Shown piece by piece: positions 1 through 7,604 of a stretch of DNA of 34,956 bases. Origin of the DNA: a virus. The notes below the pieces were generated by a model that was not told the DNA's origin, ran no database searches, and worked only from the letters and a program-made list of their open reading frames with translations. The stretch lies in the IMG/VR virus record IMGVR_UViG_3300037069_001617, positions 1 through 34,956 of that record. One strand, written 5' to 3'. Position 1 is the stretch's first letter, and each line of letters starts with the position of its first letter. The position numbers and the translations under genes were made by a program.

Positions 1-153
1 AACGCAATCGCATTCAGACGCTAAGCCATTGAAATTACTACGTTTCCACGTTACCCGAGGGTGACGTAGTGCAATGTAGTAGCATTGTGCTGGGGATTTT
101 CGTCTCTGAGTGCTTGGGGCGCCGTCCCCCGGGAGGGTGCTGGCGCAAGCGAG

Positions 154-182
154 TGCTACTATAACGACGAAACGTAGTAGCA
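154..182. repeat. Inverted repeat TGCTACTA / TAGTAGCA
   Basis: Perfect 8-bp arms at 154-161 and 175-182 enclose a 13-nt loop. The left arm continues into TGCTACTATAAC, which resembles an extended -10 promoter element (TGn-TACTAT). The same nine bases TGCTACTAT recur at 480-488. It could be an operator overlapping a promoter. Confidence 0.5.
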
Positions 183-212
183 AAAGGCTATCGCGTATCA
201 TTAGAAATGAAC

Positions 213-240
213 AATGCTAATATAATAATATAATAGCATT
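213..240. repeat. AT-rich inverted repeat AATGCTA / TAGCATT
   Basis: Arms at 213-219 and 234-240 are exact reverse complements. The 14-nt interior contains only A and T, so the 28-bp element is an easily melted cruciform or unwinding candidate in otherwise GC-rich DNA. A role as DNA-unwinding element is inference. Confidence 0.45.
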
Positions 241-479
241 CTTGAGGGGTAATAGATGAAACCGGCCAAGTGCTACTAGGTCTTAAATCCTATACCCACA
301 GAATCAAGCACTTAGCAACGAAGTGGCCAAGTGCACCAGATTGGCGCGCATTGCAGCGCTATCATAACAACCCGGTAACGTAGTAGTGCCGAGACCTGGC
401 GCGCGATCGGCGCCGGCCGGCCACCCCTCCTCAACAGTCAATAGCTAAGTGGCAAGGTGCGACGCGGCGCCGCATGTCA

Positions 480-506
480 TGCTACTATATTGTACCGTGT
501 CACAGT
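480..506 (+). promoter_or_regulatory. Possible extended -10 promoter with GTCACAGTG element
   Basis: TGCTACTAT at 480-488 fits an extended -10 (TGn plus TACTAT); no good -35 is visible at the usual distance. It is followed by GTCACAGTG at about 498-506, a nine-base word that also occurs at about 2019, 2726 and, reversed, in the spacer of the 22.9-kb minus-strand promoter. It lies upstream of the first early gene and may serve it. Weak evidence. Confidence 0.3.
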
Positions 507-572
507 GCTTTTTCGCTTGCATTGCGTTGTGTCATGGTGCCTTATGGTGGCGCAGTGACAGGGAGAGACGCT

Positions 573-764
573 ATGACAGTGACACCCGAGGGTTTTAATC
601 CGGTGCAGGGCTATGAGCTCAAAGTGCACCGGGGCGCGCGGGCCGGCGAGGTGCACCACTACTCCCCCAAGCAGCGCACCAGGGCCCGCCGCTTTGCCGA
701 TCGGCTGGACCAGGAATATGGCGCCATCTGCTGCACCGTGCGGCCGATTTTCGAGACCGTCTAG
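573..764 (+). CDS. Small early protein, unknown function (63 aa)
   Basis: First gene of the rightward early block. ATG 573 is preferred over upstream in-frame starts because GGGAGAGA lies 5 nt before it and the upstream codons cover repeat/promoter-like DNA. The product is basic and rich in Arg/His in the middle (HYSPKQRTRARRFADRL), with no membrane segment or recognised family. The high Arg content would suit a small nucleic-acid-binding or host-takeover protein, but this is a guess. Followed by a 92-nt spacer with two hairpins before the DUF932 gene. Confidence 0.55.
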   Translation: MTVTPEGFNPVQGYELKVHRGARAGEVHHYSPKQRTRARRFADRLDQEYGAICCTVRPIFETV

Positions 765-779
765 TGGGGTGCCAGTCCC

Positions 780-818
780 AGCCCCGTCTAGGCGGGGTTG
801 TGGCGGACATCATGTCCG
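780..818 (+). promoter_or_regulatory. Leader with two inverted repeats upstream of DUF932 gene
   Basis: CCCCG 782-786 pairs with CGGGG 793-797 (7 bp if the outer A-T and G-T pairs form). Immediately downstream CGGACAT 804-810 and ATGTCCG 812-818 form a perfect palindrome with one central base. There is no T-tract, so a terminator is unlikely. The palindrome may be an operator or an mRNA leader structure. Confidence 0.35.
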
Positions 819-856
819 ACAACCGGCCGCAACGGCCACACTTAGGAGATAGGGTA

Positions 857-1891
857 ATGGCTCACAACATTGATATGACGAACGGCCGCGCGAATATCGC
901 TTTCCTTGGCGATCGCGCCGACATTTGGCACAGGCTTGGCCAGGAAATGCAGGACGGTATGTCCATCCCGCAATGGGCTGCAGCCGCCGGGCTGGACTGG
1001 ACGGCCATCAAGGTGCCGGCACTGGCCGCCTTGTCGGGCCCGTTGTTTGACCACCTGGACGCTTCCACCCGGATGCGCGTGGTGGAGGAGCGCAAGTTTG
1101 TGGTGCGTTCCGACAATGGCCGGCCCCTCGGCTATGTCTCGGACCAGTACCAGCCGGTGCAGCCGGTGGAGGTGCTGGAGTGGTTCCAGCAGTATATCGG
1201 GGTGGACGAGCGCTTTAAGCTGGACGTCGCGGGATCGCTCAAGAATGGCGAAATCATTTGGGCAACGGCCAGCTATGCCGACTCCCTGAATATCGTGGGG
1301 GAGGAGCATAAGGCCCGGCTGCTTATGACCACCACATTCGACGGTAGCGGCGCCACGATCAACAAGGCCACCATGACGCGGGTTGTTTGCAATAACACCC
1401 TGGACGCGGCTTTGAGCGACAAAAAGGCCACTATCCGCACGCGCCACAATACCCGCTTTGACGCGGTGCGCGTGGGCCGCGAACTGGCCACGATCGCGGC
1501 CGGCTTTGAACACTATAAGGCCATGGCCGAGGGAATGGTGGCGATCCAGCAGAGTCAGGCGGATGTGTCCAATTTCTTTAAGGCGATGCTGGACATCCCC
1601 TTTGATGCGAAGCAGCCGGACATCAGCACGCGCAAGATGAACCAGTTTAAAGAGCTGGGACAGGCCTACAGAGAGACCGTGGCCGAGGGAACGCAGCCCG
1701 GCACGGCATGGACCGCCCTGAACTCTATCACCCGGTGGGTGGACCATGAAAAGAGCGTGCGGGGTGAGAATAAGGTGGAGGCTCAAGTGCTGTCCGCCAA
1801 TTTCGGAACCGGCGCCGCTATGAAGGCCAAGGCGGTTGGGCTGCTTATGCCTGACCTGCGCCAGCCGGAAATGGCATTGATCGCCGCCTAG
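857..1891 (+). CDS. DUF932 phage/plasmid-like protein (344 aa)
   Basis: The protein resembles the DUF932 (TIGR03299 phage/plasmid-like) family. It has an N-terminal region with WHRLGQEM, the segment RPLGYVSDQYQPVQPVEVLEWF around residues 90-115, then a mixed alpha/beta body including MTRVVCNNTLDAAL and RHN, typical of these proteins. The biochemical role of the family is unsettled; members sit in early regions of phages and on plasmids and have been linked to DNA replication or recombination. ATG 857 is chosen because GGAGATAGGG precedes it; longer in-frame starts lack a ribosome site. Length is normal for the family. Confidence 0.75.
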   Translation: MAHNIDMTNGRANIAFLGDRADIWHRLGQEMQDGMSIPQWAAAAGLDWTAIKVPALAALSGPLFDHLDASTRMRVVEERKFVVRSDNGRPLGYVSDQYQPVQPVEVLEWFQQYIGVDERFKLDVAGSLKNGEIIWATASYADSLNIVGEEHKARLLMTTTFDGSGATINKATMTRVVCNNTLDAALSDKKATIRTRHNTRFDAVRVGRELATIAAGFEHYKAMAEGMVAIQQSQADVSNFFKAMLDIPFDAKQPDISTRKMNQFKELGQAYRETVAEGTQPGTAWTALNSITRWVDHEKSVRGENKVEAQVLSANFGTGAAMKAKAVGLLMPDLRQPEMALIAA

Positions 1892-1896
1892 TGGTT

Positions 1897-1936
1897 TCAA
1901 GGCTGGGGCCCTGCAGAACGCGGGCCCTGGACTTGA
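1897..1936 (+). promoter_or_regulatory. Intergenic hairpin after DUF932 gene
   Basis: TCAAG 1897-1901 pairs with CTTGA 1932-1936 and GGGCCC 1906-1911 with GGGCCC 1922-1927, giving an interrupted stem of 11 bp over a 10-nt loop. There is no T-run, so it may be an mRNA-stabilising or processing structure rather than a rho-independent terminator. Confidence 0.4.
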
Positions 1937-1954
1937 GACCATGAGGAGCACGCC

Positions 1955-2161
1955 ATGAGAGAGGGATTTAGAGCCGAGTTGCACGCGCGCCGCGATCGGC
2001 GGGCGGCCTTTGGGCCCGTCACAGTGGAATTCAGCGTAACAGGTGCACCGCGCGCATTGGACTGGCGGGAGCAAACGACGGCCGCAGTTCAGGCCGCCAA
2101 GGGATTCGGATTCGAGGTGGCGTGGGTTAAGACCGTCACGCGGCGCGAGGTGGTGATATGA
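1955..2161 (+). CDS. Small early protein, unknown (68 aa)
   Basis: ATG 1955 follows AGGAG with good spacing. The N-terminus is Arg-rich, followed by an alpha/beta pattern with GPVTVEFSVTG and FEVAWVKTVTRREVV strands. No family recognised. The last codons overlap the next start (ATGA at 2158), so the two are probably translationally coupled. It heads a run of nine closely spaced small genes reaching 4430. Confidence 0.6.
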   Translation: MREGFRAELHARRDRRAAFGPVTVEFSVTGAPRALDWREQTTAAVQAAKGFGFEVAWVKTVTRREVVI

Positions 2162-2340
2162 GACCCATGACCTACACCCCGCGCGTGGCCAATACCCGCG
2201 CCATGAGATACGCGCTAACCCGGGCCCGCGATGCGGCGGCCGATGCAGCTTGCGCCGCGTCCACCCTCACAGATTTGAAGGCCGGCGGGCTGTGCTTTGC
2301 GGCCGCCTTTGTGTTCCTTCTAGCCTTGGGGGTGGTGTGA
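2158..2340 (+). CDS. Small single-pass membrane protein (60 aa)
   Basis: Starts in an ATGA overlap with the gene before and ends in a TGATG overlap with the gene after. The N-terminal two thirds is basic and helical; the last 20 residues (AGGLCFAAAFVFLLALGVV) form one clear transmembrane segment ending at the C-terminus, so it is likely tail-anchored with a cytoplasmic N-terminus. Function unknown; small early phage membrane proteins often affect host envelope or superinfection, which here is only analogy. Confidence 0.55.
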   Translation: MRPMTYTPRVANTRAMRYALTRARDAAADAACAASTLTDLKAGGLCFAAAFVFLLALGVV

Positions 2341-2852
2341 TGGCCCGCAACAAAATGGTGCGCGTACTGATGGGCGACGGCGTGCCCACCCTTCTGAACT
2401 TCAAGCCTAGCTCGCCCATGCTGGCCGCCATGCGCGCGGCCATGAGCACAAGCCGGGCCTATGTCCAGGAGCATGAGGAGGCCACGGCGCTGGCCTACGC
2501 CACTTGGCTGGCCAAGCGGGACGGGGTGGAAGTTCCCAAGGTGGATGGCACGCGGCCGGCCCGGTCCTATAGCTGGAGCTGCAGCGGCCGCGATGGCGTC
2601 CTAGTGTTCTTTGAATGGGATTGGGTGGAGGGCGAACGTCGCGCCCGCGTGCGGGCTGTCCGATGGGAGTCCGGGAGCTGGGCAGAGTACCGGGACGTGC
2701 AGCGCATGAGGCGCGGAAAGCCTGTCACAGTGTCCCAGCGATGCGAACCCTATTGGGTGACAGGGCGCGAGGTGCTGCGCATTGACATCCCAAATTGGGA
2801 TCATGTCGCCACAGCCACAGAGCTGGCGCAAAGCGGGGAGCTGGCAGCATGA
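2340..2852 (+). CDS. Early protein, unknown (170 aa)
   Basis: ATG 2340 is coupled to the preceding stop by TGATG. The product has an Ala/Met-rich helical N-terminal half and a Trp-rich C-terminal half (YSWSCSGRDGVLVFFEWDWVEGE) with alternating strands suggesting a small beta fold. No catalytic motif or known family recognised. It ends in an ATGA overlap with the next gene. Confidence 0.6.
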   Translation: MARNKMVRVLMGDGVPTLLNFKPSSPMLAAMRAAMSTSRAYVQEHEEATALAYATWLAKRDGVEVPKVDGTRPARSYSWSCSGRDGVLVFFEWDWVEGERRARVRAVRWESGSWAEYRDVQRMRRGKPVTVSQRCEPYWVTGREVLRIDIPNWDHVATATELAQSGELAA

Positions 2853-3040
2853 CAGCCCGGCTGTATCTCTGGGCCCGCGTGGGCGCTGGGTCATGGGCGG
2901 CCGTCCGGCCCGGCCTCTTGACCTTTGCCGACGAAAAAGAGGCTGAGCCGGTGGCCGCGCGGTATCGCCTGGCCTACCCGCGCCTAGACTTCAAAGCAGG
3001 AATCACGCCTCCAACAGGAGCAGACCATGACACAGGCTGA
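2849..3040 (+). CDS. Small early protein, unknown (63 aa)
   Basis: ATG 2849 overlaps the stop of the previous gene (ATGA). The N-terminal 'LYLWARVGAGSWAAVRPGLLTFADEKEA' pattern looks like two short strands and a helix. The stop lies 14 nt inside the following gene. No family recognised. Confidence 0.55.
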   Translation: MTARLYLWARVGAGSWAAVRPGLLTFADEKEAEPVAARYRLAYPRLDFKAGITPPTGADHDTG

Positions 3041-3230
3041 GCAGGATTTTGTGCGATGGCTGGCGATCGCCCAGCCTGGCCAGGAGCGCCCATACCCCGA
3101 CTCCGTTGAGCCGCTGGCCGGCCGCGCCGCGCGGGCTGGGCTGGTGGCGCGCGGATGGAATGAGCGGATGGGCCGCTATGCCACCCGGATAAACTACAGA
3201 ATCGGAGAGGGACTTAACAATGAACCCTGA
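3027..3230 (+). CDS. Small early protein, unknown (67 aa)
   Basis: ATG 3027 follows CAGGAGCAGACC, a good ribosome site embedded in the end of the preceding gene. Basic protein beginning MTQAEQDFVRWLAIAQPG, probably helical at the N-terminus. The 3' end overlaps the next start by 11 nt. No known family. Confidence 0.55.
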   Translation: MTQAEQDFVRWLAIAQPGQERPYPDSVEPLAGRAARAGLVARGWNERMGRYATRINYRIGEGLNNEP

Positions 3231-3786
3231 GAACCTGAGACTTAAAAGCGCTGTATCCACCGCCCTGGTGGCGATCATGGACCACATGCGCGAGGCGGCC
3301 GACAGCATCGCCGCGGACTTTAACCTGGAGAACGGGACAGCCCTGCAACTGCTGGGGCGTGGCATTGCCGACCAGTTCCAGGAGCCGATGGCCGGCGGGG
3401 TGATGGACGGGCGGACAGCGAAATGGCGTTGCCGGTTCCGTATCTACTCAGCCCAAAAAATGGATGAGCCGGTAGCAGACACGGACCCTGAGCAGACGGC
3501 CGGCGAGCCCGGAACCATGGTGATAGCGGGGCTGCCCAATGTGGCCACCACCCTGGCCCAGATTGCCGTCCAGTTCCACGGAGAACGCGCCCTATCCGGC
3601 CTGAGCACGGAGGAGTTAAACCGCAGGCTGCGGGGCCTGCGTCCTACCCTGAGCCGGCGGGGTGGCGAGGCGACGTGGCGCATTCCCTATGATAGCCTGG
3701 AAACCTTTGACTCGCGCAGCCTGACACGCGGCTGGCTGATGCGGGTGGATATCTGCCGCGAGATGGAGCGACACAATGCAGCCTGA
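3220..3786 (+). CDS. Early protein, unknown (188 aa)
   Basis: Start ATG 3220 has GGAGAGGGA 9 nt upstream. The N-terminal third (DHMREAADSIAADFNLENGTALQLL) is helical; the rest is mixed with a Gly/Pro-containing linker near residues 85-105 and a basic segment RRLRGLRPTLSRRGG. No enzyme motif, Cys cluster or membrane segment. It overlaps the following gene by 11 nt, in keeping with a single transcript. Confidence 0.6.
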   Translation: MNPENLRLKSAVSTALVAIMDHMREAADSIAADFNLENGTALQLLGRGIADQFQEPMAGGVMDGRTAKWRCRFRIYSAQKMDEPVADTDPEQTAGEPGTMVIAGLPNVATTLAQIAVQFHGERALSGLSTEELNRRLRGLRPTLSRRGGEATWRIPYDSLETFDSRSLTRGWLMRVDICREMERHNAA

Positions 3787-4015
3787 GACCATGGACACGA
3801 CCACCCCGATGCAGCGGGAACCCGTCAAATCCCGGCCGCTGCCCATAGCCTTGGCCCATGAGCTGGCCCGGGTTAAGGTATCGGACCAGCACCGCCAAGA
3901 GGTTTTGGGGCGGATTTTCCGGGCCCTGGCGCCGGGCGACCAGTTCAAGTGCCGGTTTGAGCTGATGCAGTGCCGGGCCGCCCGTCGTGGCGAGCTGTTG
4001 GCGGAGGTGAGCTGA
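3776..4015 (+). CDS. Small early protein, unknown (79 aa)
   Basis: Starts inside the end of the previous gene (GAGCGACACA then ATG 3776; weak ribosome site, probably coupled). Mostly helical with LAHELARVKVSDQHRQEVLGRIF and a C-terminal stretch containing two Cys. Stop and next start share bases (TGATG at 4013-4017). No family recognised. Confidence 0.5.
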   Translation: MQPETMDTTTPMQREPVKSRPLPIALAHELARVKVSDQHRQEVLGRIFRALAPGDQFKCRFELMQCRAARRGELLAEVS

Positions 4016-4215
4016 TGGAGCGCCAAATTCGGTTCCGACAGGGCGGGCAGTGGACCCCCTGGTTCAAGGATAGCGAGTCGCTGCCCTGGCTGAACAACGC
4101 CAGTATTGAGGCGGTGGAAGTGAACGAAACCATGACGCGCGCCGAATTCGAGCGGAGCTTTAGTGGCCGCAGCATCGTCGCACGGCGTGGCGAGTTTCCG
4201 CCGGAGAAAAGCTGA
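4015..4215 (+). CDS. Small early protein, unknown (66 aa)
   Basis: TGATG-coupled at both ends. The beginning (MERQIRFRQGGQWTPWFKDSESLPWL) suggests a short beta sheet with several Trp; a helix with MTRAEFERSF follows. No known domain. Gene spacing and codon use match its neighbours. Confidence 0.55.
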   Translation: MERQIRFRQGGQWTPWFKDSESLPWLNNASIEAVEVNETMTRAEFERSFSGRSIVARRGEFPPEKS

Positions 4216-4430
4216 TGAAGTTCTATAGAACGGCCGTCAAGACGGACGAAGGCTGCAGCGCAGGATATGAGTTCCATACCAGCGAGGCCGCCGCCCGCAT
4301 GTTCTGCGCGAAGTGGCGCGGAAATCACCCGGAAGGCACCGCGGTAACTGAGCCTATTGAGGTAGCACCCACGAAAGCCGGCATTCTGGCAGCCCTGAAT
4401 CGCTATGCCGCGCACGCGGACAATGGGTAG
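4215..4430 (+). CDS. Small early protein, unknown (71 aa)
   Basis: Last gene of the first early block, coupled by TGATG to its predecessor. Alpha/beta pattern: MKFYRTAVKTDEG strand, helix TSEAAARMFCAKWRG, strand TAVTEPIEVAP, helix KAGILAALNRYAAH. This resembles a compact beta-alpha-beta-alpha fold but no family could be named. A promoter for the replication block starts just after its stop. Confidence 0.55.
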   Translation: MKFYRTAVKTDEGCSAGYEFHTSEAAARMFCAKWRGNHPEGTAVTEPIEVAPTKAGILAALNRYAAHADNG

Positions 4431-4434
4431 CGCC

Positions 4435-4464
4435 TTGACATAGCGCTGTGACAGTCTCTAGGTT
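4435..4464 (+). promoter_or_regulatory. Sigma70-type promoter TTGACA-N18-TAGGTT
   Basis: Perfect -35 hexamer at 4435-4440 and a -10 TAGGTT at 4459-4464 separated by 18 nt, in the only 66-bp gap of this region. It would start transcription around 4471, giving a short leader before ATG 4497. Two similar elements occur at 15978 (+) and 22901 (-). Confidence 0.6.
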
Positions 4465-4496
4465 GGCCCTTCAATCGGGGCCAGAGACACAGCACC

Positions 4497-6665
4497 ATGC
4501 AGCCGGCGGCCACAGCGGACCTTGCCCGTTCCGGGATTAGTGAGCAGGACGCAGCTACTTGCGGTCTGTTTGACGTGGAGGATGCGAGCACCGTTTACCC
4601 GGACTTTGAGCCGGGGCCGGCGCTGGTGATCCCCTACTATCATCCCACCGGCGAGCTGATGACGTTCCAACGCGGGAACGAAGCCCTGCCGTTCTGCCGC
4701 ATCCGGCACATGGACCCCAAGAACGCAGGCAGCGGCTTTTCCAAGCCCAAGCCACGGCGATATTCCCAGCCCAAGGACTCCGGCACCCGCGCCTATTTTT
4801 GCCCGCTGATAGACTGGCCGCGCGTCCTGGCCGATCCGAAAATTCCAATCATCATTACTGAGGGCGAAAAGAAGGCCATTGCCGGCTGCGCACTGGGATA
4901 CCCGGTGATCGGGCTGGGCGGTGTGTTCAACTTCACCAACGGCGGCGAGGAGCTGATGCCAGAGCTGGCGGCCGCTGAGTGGCGGGCCCGCAAATTCTAC
5001 ATGTGCTTTGACAGCGACGCGGCCACTAACCCCAACATTCTCACAGCCGAGTCCCGCCTGGTTGACGAGCTGCAGCGCAAACGCGGCGCGCAGGGATTTC
5101 TCCTCCGCCTCCCGCCCGACGGGGACAAGAAGGTGGGCCTGGATGATTTCTTGCTCACCTACGGGCCCGAGGCCTTTGACGGACTGGTGGAGAGCGCGCC
5201 CTTCCTCGGCGCCCTGGACGCCAAGGTGGTGAGCCTGAATCAGCATGTGGCCTGGATCGAAAAGGACGGCATGGTTTGGGATTTGGAGGAGTGCGACTGG
5301 ATCAAGAAAGACAACTTTATGAACGGCTCCCGCTATTCCGCCCTGACTCATATCGGCGTGGGCGGGAAGCAGCGCAGCGATCCCAAGAAAATCAGCGTGG
5401 CCGCGGAATGGCTGCGCCACCCGCACGCCCAGCGCTATGGCCAGCTCCTATTCCGGCCCGGCGGCGATCGGGTGGTGCGATCGGAACAGGGAACGCCGGC
5501 GCTGAACATGTGGACCGGCTGGCAAGGCCAAGAGCCGGGCGACGTCAAGCCGTTCCTAGACCTAACGGAATTCCTTTTCCAAAACCTGCCGGCCGCGCAC
5601 CGCGATTTGCCGCTGAAACTCATGGCCTACAAGGCTCAAAACCCACAAGAGAAATTCGCGCTGGCGCTGGTGCTGCTGGGACCACAGGGCTGCGGAAAAA
5701 CCATGTGGGGCGACATACTGCGCAGGGCGATGGCGCCTTACTCCACAGTGGTAAACCCGGCCGCCTTCAAGGGTGTGTTCCAGGGCTGGATGGAGAAATC
5801 CCTGCTGGTGGTGGTGAATGAAGCCAAGGGACAGGACATAGAGGAGGCCAGCGAGGAGCTGAAAAGCCTAATCTCCGACGAGCGCCGGGACATGAACGAG
5901 AAATTTAGGCCGGCCCGCCAGATTTCGACCTATTTCCAATTTATCATCACGTCCAACAAGCGCGCGGTGGGCAGTTTCTCGCAGGACGACCGGCGCATGA
6001 TTGTGGTGGACTGTCCCAAGCCCCGCGAGGAGTCGTTTTATCTGGACTATCTGGTGCCCTGGCGCGATGCCGGCGGCCCCAAGTGGTTGCTGGACTACCT
6101 GCTGAACCTGGACCTTAAAGGCTGGCGCCCGCCCGCCCACGCGCCTATGACGGCGGAAAAGCACCTGGCCTATACCGAGTCCCTAACGGCCGTTCAGCAA
6201 ATCGCCAATGAAATGCGATCGGGCGGTGAGCACACCCTTATGCTCTGGCTGGACCAAGCTGTGGCGTGGGCGCAAGCGGCGCTGCTGAACAATAACACCA
6301 TGTTGCACGGCGCGGCCAACGCGACGCTAGAGGGAATTAAAGCCCTACAGATTCGGCCGTGGTACGAGCCGCGCGAGCTGGCCATGATTTTCCCCAATCT
6401 GGTGGCGTCGCAACTCGGCACCCGGTACGACAAGAACACGCCGCCCGGGCAGCTATCGCGCCAACTCCGCGATGCCGGCGTGCCGTACCTGGTTTGCAAG
6501 GACGATCCCCGCGGGTTTTTCTGGCACGGCCAATTCCGCCAATTCCTGGTGGTGGCGGACTTTGACGAATGGGGCGAGGCCCTCAGTCAGGCAGACTTTG
6601 AGCGCCTGATGCAGCACTGGCCGACCTATGCCCAGCTCCGCCAGCCCAAGGGGAGGGTGGCATGA
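4497..6665 (+). CDS. Phage replicative primase/helicase: Toprim (DUF3854) + SF3-like ATPase (DUF5906)
   Basis: Bifunctional replication protein of 722 aa. Residues ~110-230 form a Toprim-like DUF3854 domain: IIITEGEKKAIAG (Glu 122/124) and CFDSD (171-174) carry the metal-binding acidic residues. Residues ~385-510 form a helicase ATPase of the DUF5906/SF3 type: Walker A GPQGCGKT (395-402), Walker B-like LLVVVNEAKG (436-445), motif C FIITSNKRA (482-490) and an arginine-finger-like DDRRM (497-501). It should unwind and/or prime phage DNA during replication, acting with the family A polymerase at 10179. No strong ribosome site precedes ATG 4497 despite the short leader. Length and domain order fit phage homologues. 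Confidence 0.85.
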   Translation: MQPAATADLARSGISEQDAATCGLFDVEDASTVYPDFEPGPALVIPYYHPTGELMTFQRGNEALPFCRIRHMDPKNAGSGFSKPKPRRYSQPKDSGTRAYFCPLIDWPRVLADPKIPIIITEGEKKAIAGCALGYPVIGLGGVFNFTNGGEELMPELAAAEWRARKFYMCFDSDAATNPNILTAESRLVDELQRKRGAQGFLLRLPPDGDKKVGLDDFLLTYGPEAFDGLVESAPFLGALDAKVVSLNQHVAWIEKDGMVWDLEECDWIKKDNFMNGSRYSALTHIGVGGKQRSDPKKISVAAEWLRHPHAQRYGQLLFRPGGDRVVRSEQGTPALNMWTGWQGQEPGDVKPFLDLTEFLFQNLPAAHRDLPLKLMAYKAQNPQEKFALALVLLGPQGCGKTMWGDILRRAMAPYSTVVNPAAFKGVFQGWMEKSLLVVVNEAKGQDIEEASEELKSLISDERRDMNEKFRPARQISTYFQFIITSNKRAVGSFSQDDRRMIVVDCPKPREESFYLDYLVPWRDAGGPKWLLDYLLNLDLKGWRPPAHAPMTAEKHLAYTESLTAVQQIANEMRSGGEHTLMLWLDQAVAWAQAALLNNNTMLHGAANATLEGIKALQIRPWYEPRELAMIFPNLVASQLGTRYDKNTPPGQLSRQLRDAGVPYLVCKDDPRGFFWHGQFRQFLVVADFDEWGEALSQADFERLMQHWPTYAQLRQPKGRVA

Positions 6666-6796
6666 TACTCCTCGCATTCATCCGCTATGCGCTGGCCGCC
6701 ATTGGCTGGGGTGCAGAAATTCACCGAAACAGCGAATTAGTGGCAACGGACTTGCACGGTGTGCGCTACCGTATCACGGTGACACCATGCGAATGA
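6662..6796 (+). CDS. 44-residue small protein, unknown
   Basis: ATG 6662 overlaps the primase/helicase stop (ATGA) and follows GGGAGGGTGGC, an excellent ribosome site. Reading gives 44 codons to TGA 6794-6796, where the stop overlaps the start region of the DnaJ-like gene. The N-terminus MILLAFIRYALAAIGWGAEI is hydrophobic and could be one membrane segment; the C-terminal half is polar (HGVRYRITVTPCE). Position and ribosome site support a real coupled gene; function unknown. Confidence 0.6.
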   Translation: MILLAFIRYALAAIGWGAEIHRNSELVATDLHGVRYRITVTPCE

Positions 6797-7098
6797 CCCC
6801 TGTTGAAGCCCGCACCATTTTAGGCCTGGACAAGGCCGCCTGTGACTTGACAGAGGCAATAATTACAAGGGCTTACCGCCGGGCGCTGGTTACGCACCAC
6901 CCGGATACGCGCATCGCCCTGGAGGACGCCCCCGTGATCCTGCCTCGCCAGATTAAGGAGGCGCGCGAGGTGCTGCGGCAAGCTGCCACAGGGGAAAATA
7001 ATGCTTGTGCACAGTGCCGCGGACGTGGCAAGGTGCCATCTAGGGTTGGCGCTGTGACATGTGGCGCCTGTAAGGGAACCGGAGACGCAGGACTATGA
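6787..7098 (+). CDS. DnaJ-like J-domain/zinc-motif protein (103 aa)
   Basis: A miniature J-protein. Residues 1-68 look like a J domain with helix II-III around the diagnostic HPD (38-40, in THHPDTR). Residues 74-81 (CAQCRGRG) and 92-99 (CGACKGTG) are two CxxCxGxG motifs, half of the four found in DnaJ, enough for one zinc site. It may recruit host DnaK to the replication machinery, as lambda P/DnaJ systems do; that is inference. Start could be ATG 6787 or ATG 6793; the second overlaps the preceding stop as ATGA. It ends in an ATGA overlap with the next gene. Confidence 0.75.
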   Translation: MRMTPVEARTILGLDKAACDLTEAIITRAYRRALVTHHPDTRIALEDAPVILPRQIKEAREVLRQAATGENNACAQCRGRGKVPSRVGAVTCGACKGTGDAGL

Positions 7099-7595
7099 AA
7101 CTCTCACGCCAAAGCCATGTGGCCGCGCCGGAGCACGTTGCAGCCCAGCAGACGCGCAACGAGGAAGCTAAAGCGGCTGTGGAAACGCTGGACCCGCTGG
7201 CGCTGGGCTCCCCGATGCCCAAGAGCCTCGGCCGGTGCGCGGACCTTTTCCACGATGTGCGCGAGCTGCGCCTTATGATGGAGAAGGAATGCGAGGCGAT
7301 CAAAGCCCGCGAGACCGAGATTCAGGAACACATTATCCGCACGCTGCCCAAGGGCGACACGGGCGCCAGCGGCCTGCGCTATCGCGCACAAATTAACACG
7401 GACACCAAGCCCCAAGTCTCCGATGAAAAGGGCGGCTGGCCGGCGGTGTGGAAATTCATCAAGCAAAATGACCGCTTCGATTTGCTCCAAAAGCGTCTGG
7501 GCGAAAAGGCCATCACAGACATGTGGGCGGACGGGGTGGAAGTGCCCGGCGTCGCCAAGGTGCACGTCCCGAAACTCTCTATCACGAAAATCTAG
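7095..7595 (+). CDS. Conserved-type phage protein, coiled coil (166 aa; Gp157-like?)
   Basis: ATG 7095 overlaps the DnaJ-like stop. Residues ~50-85 (LFHDVRELRLMMEKECEAIKARETEIQEH) form a strong heptad helix, followed by a beta-rich part with LRYRAQINTDTKPQV and a WPAVWKFIKQNDRFDLLQKRL segment, ending VPKLSITKI. The layout recalls phage Gp157/Gam-like proteins found beside single-strand-binding genes, but no diagnostic motif allows naming. Between a J-protein and a Cys-rich DNA-binding candidate, a role in recombination or replication is likely. Confidence 0.6.
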   Translation: MKLSRQSHVAAPEHVAAQQTRNEEAKAAVETLDPLALGSPMPKSLGRCADLFHDVRELRLMMEKECEAIKARETEIQEHIIRTLPKGDTGASGLRYRAQINTDTKPQVSDEKGGWPAVWKFIKQNDRFDLLQKRLGEKAITDMWADGVEVPGVAKVHVPKLSITKI

Positions 7596-7604
7596 GAGCA
7601 ACCC

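Larger units (their letters stand above)
1..473. other. Non-coding repeat-rich region (candidate origin/control region)
   Basis: No convincing gene lies here. The stretch is richer in A/T than the rest of the window, most of all at 213-240. It carries a dispersed motif AACGTAGTA (minus orientation near 37-45, plus near 171-179 and 377-385), a 10-bp direct repeat GGCCAAGTGC at 264-273 and 325-334, and two inverted repeats listed separately. Clustered repeats beside an AT-rich segment at the head of an early operon are typical of phage replication origins or operator regions. That function is inferred; no DnaA-box consensus or iteron array of regular spacing was recognised. Confidence 0.45.

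Noticed and set aside
256-279. Seven-codon leader-peptide-like frame (MKPAKCY) after GAGGGG
   Set aside because: Too short to support; no attenuator hairpins follow and it lies among repeats.
1-473. CRISPR array
   Set aside because: Repeats are short, irregularly spaced and in both orientations; there are no spacers of constant length.
842-2074. Long open frame (410 codons) on the minus strand opposite the DUF932 gene
   Set aside because: It is antisense to a recognisable family, is rich in His/Arg/Gly as expected for a GC-rich shadow, and has no ribosome site or partner genes.
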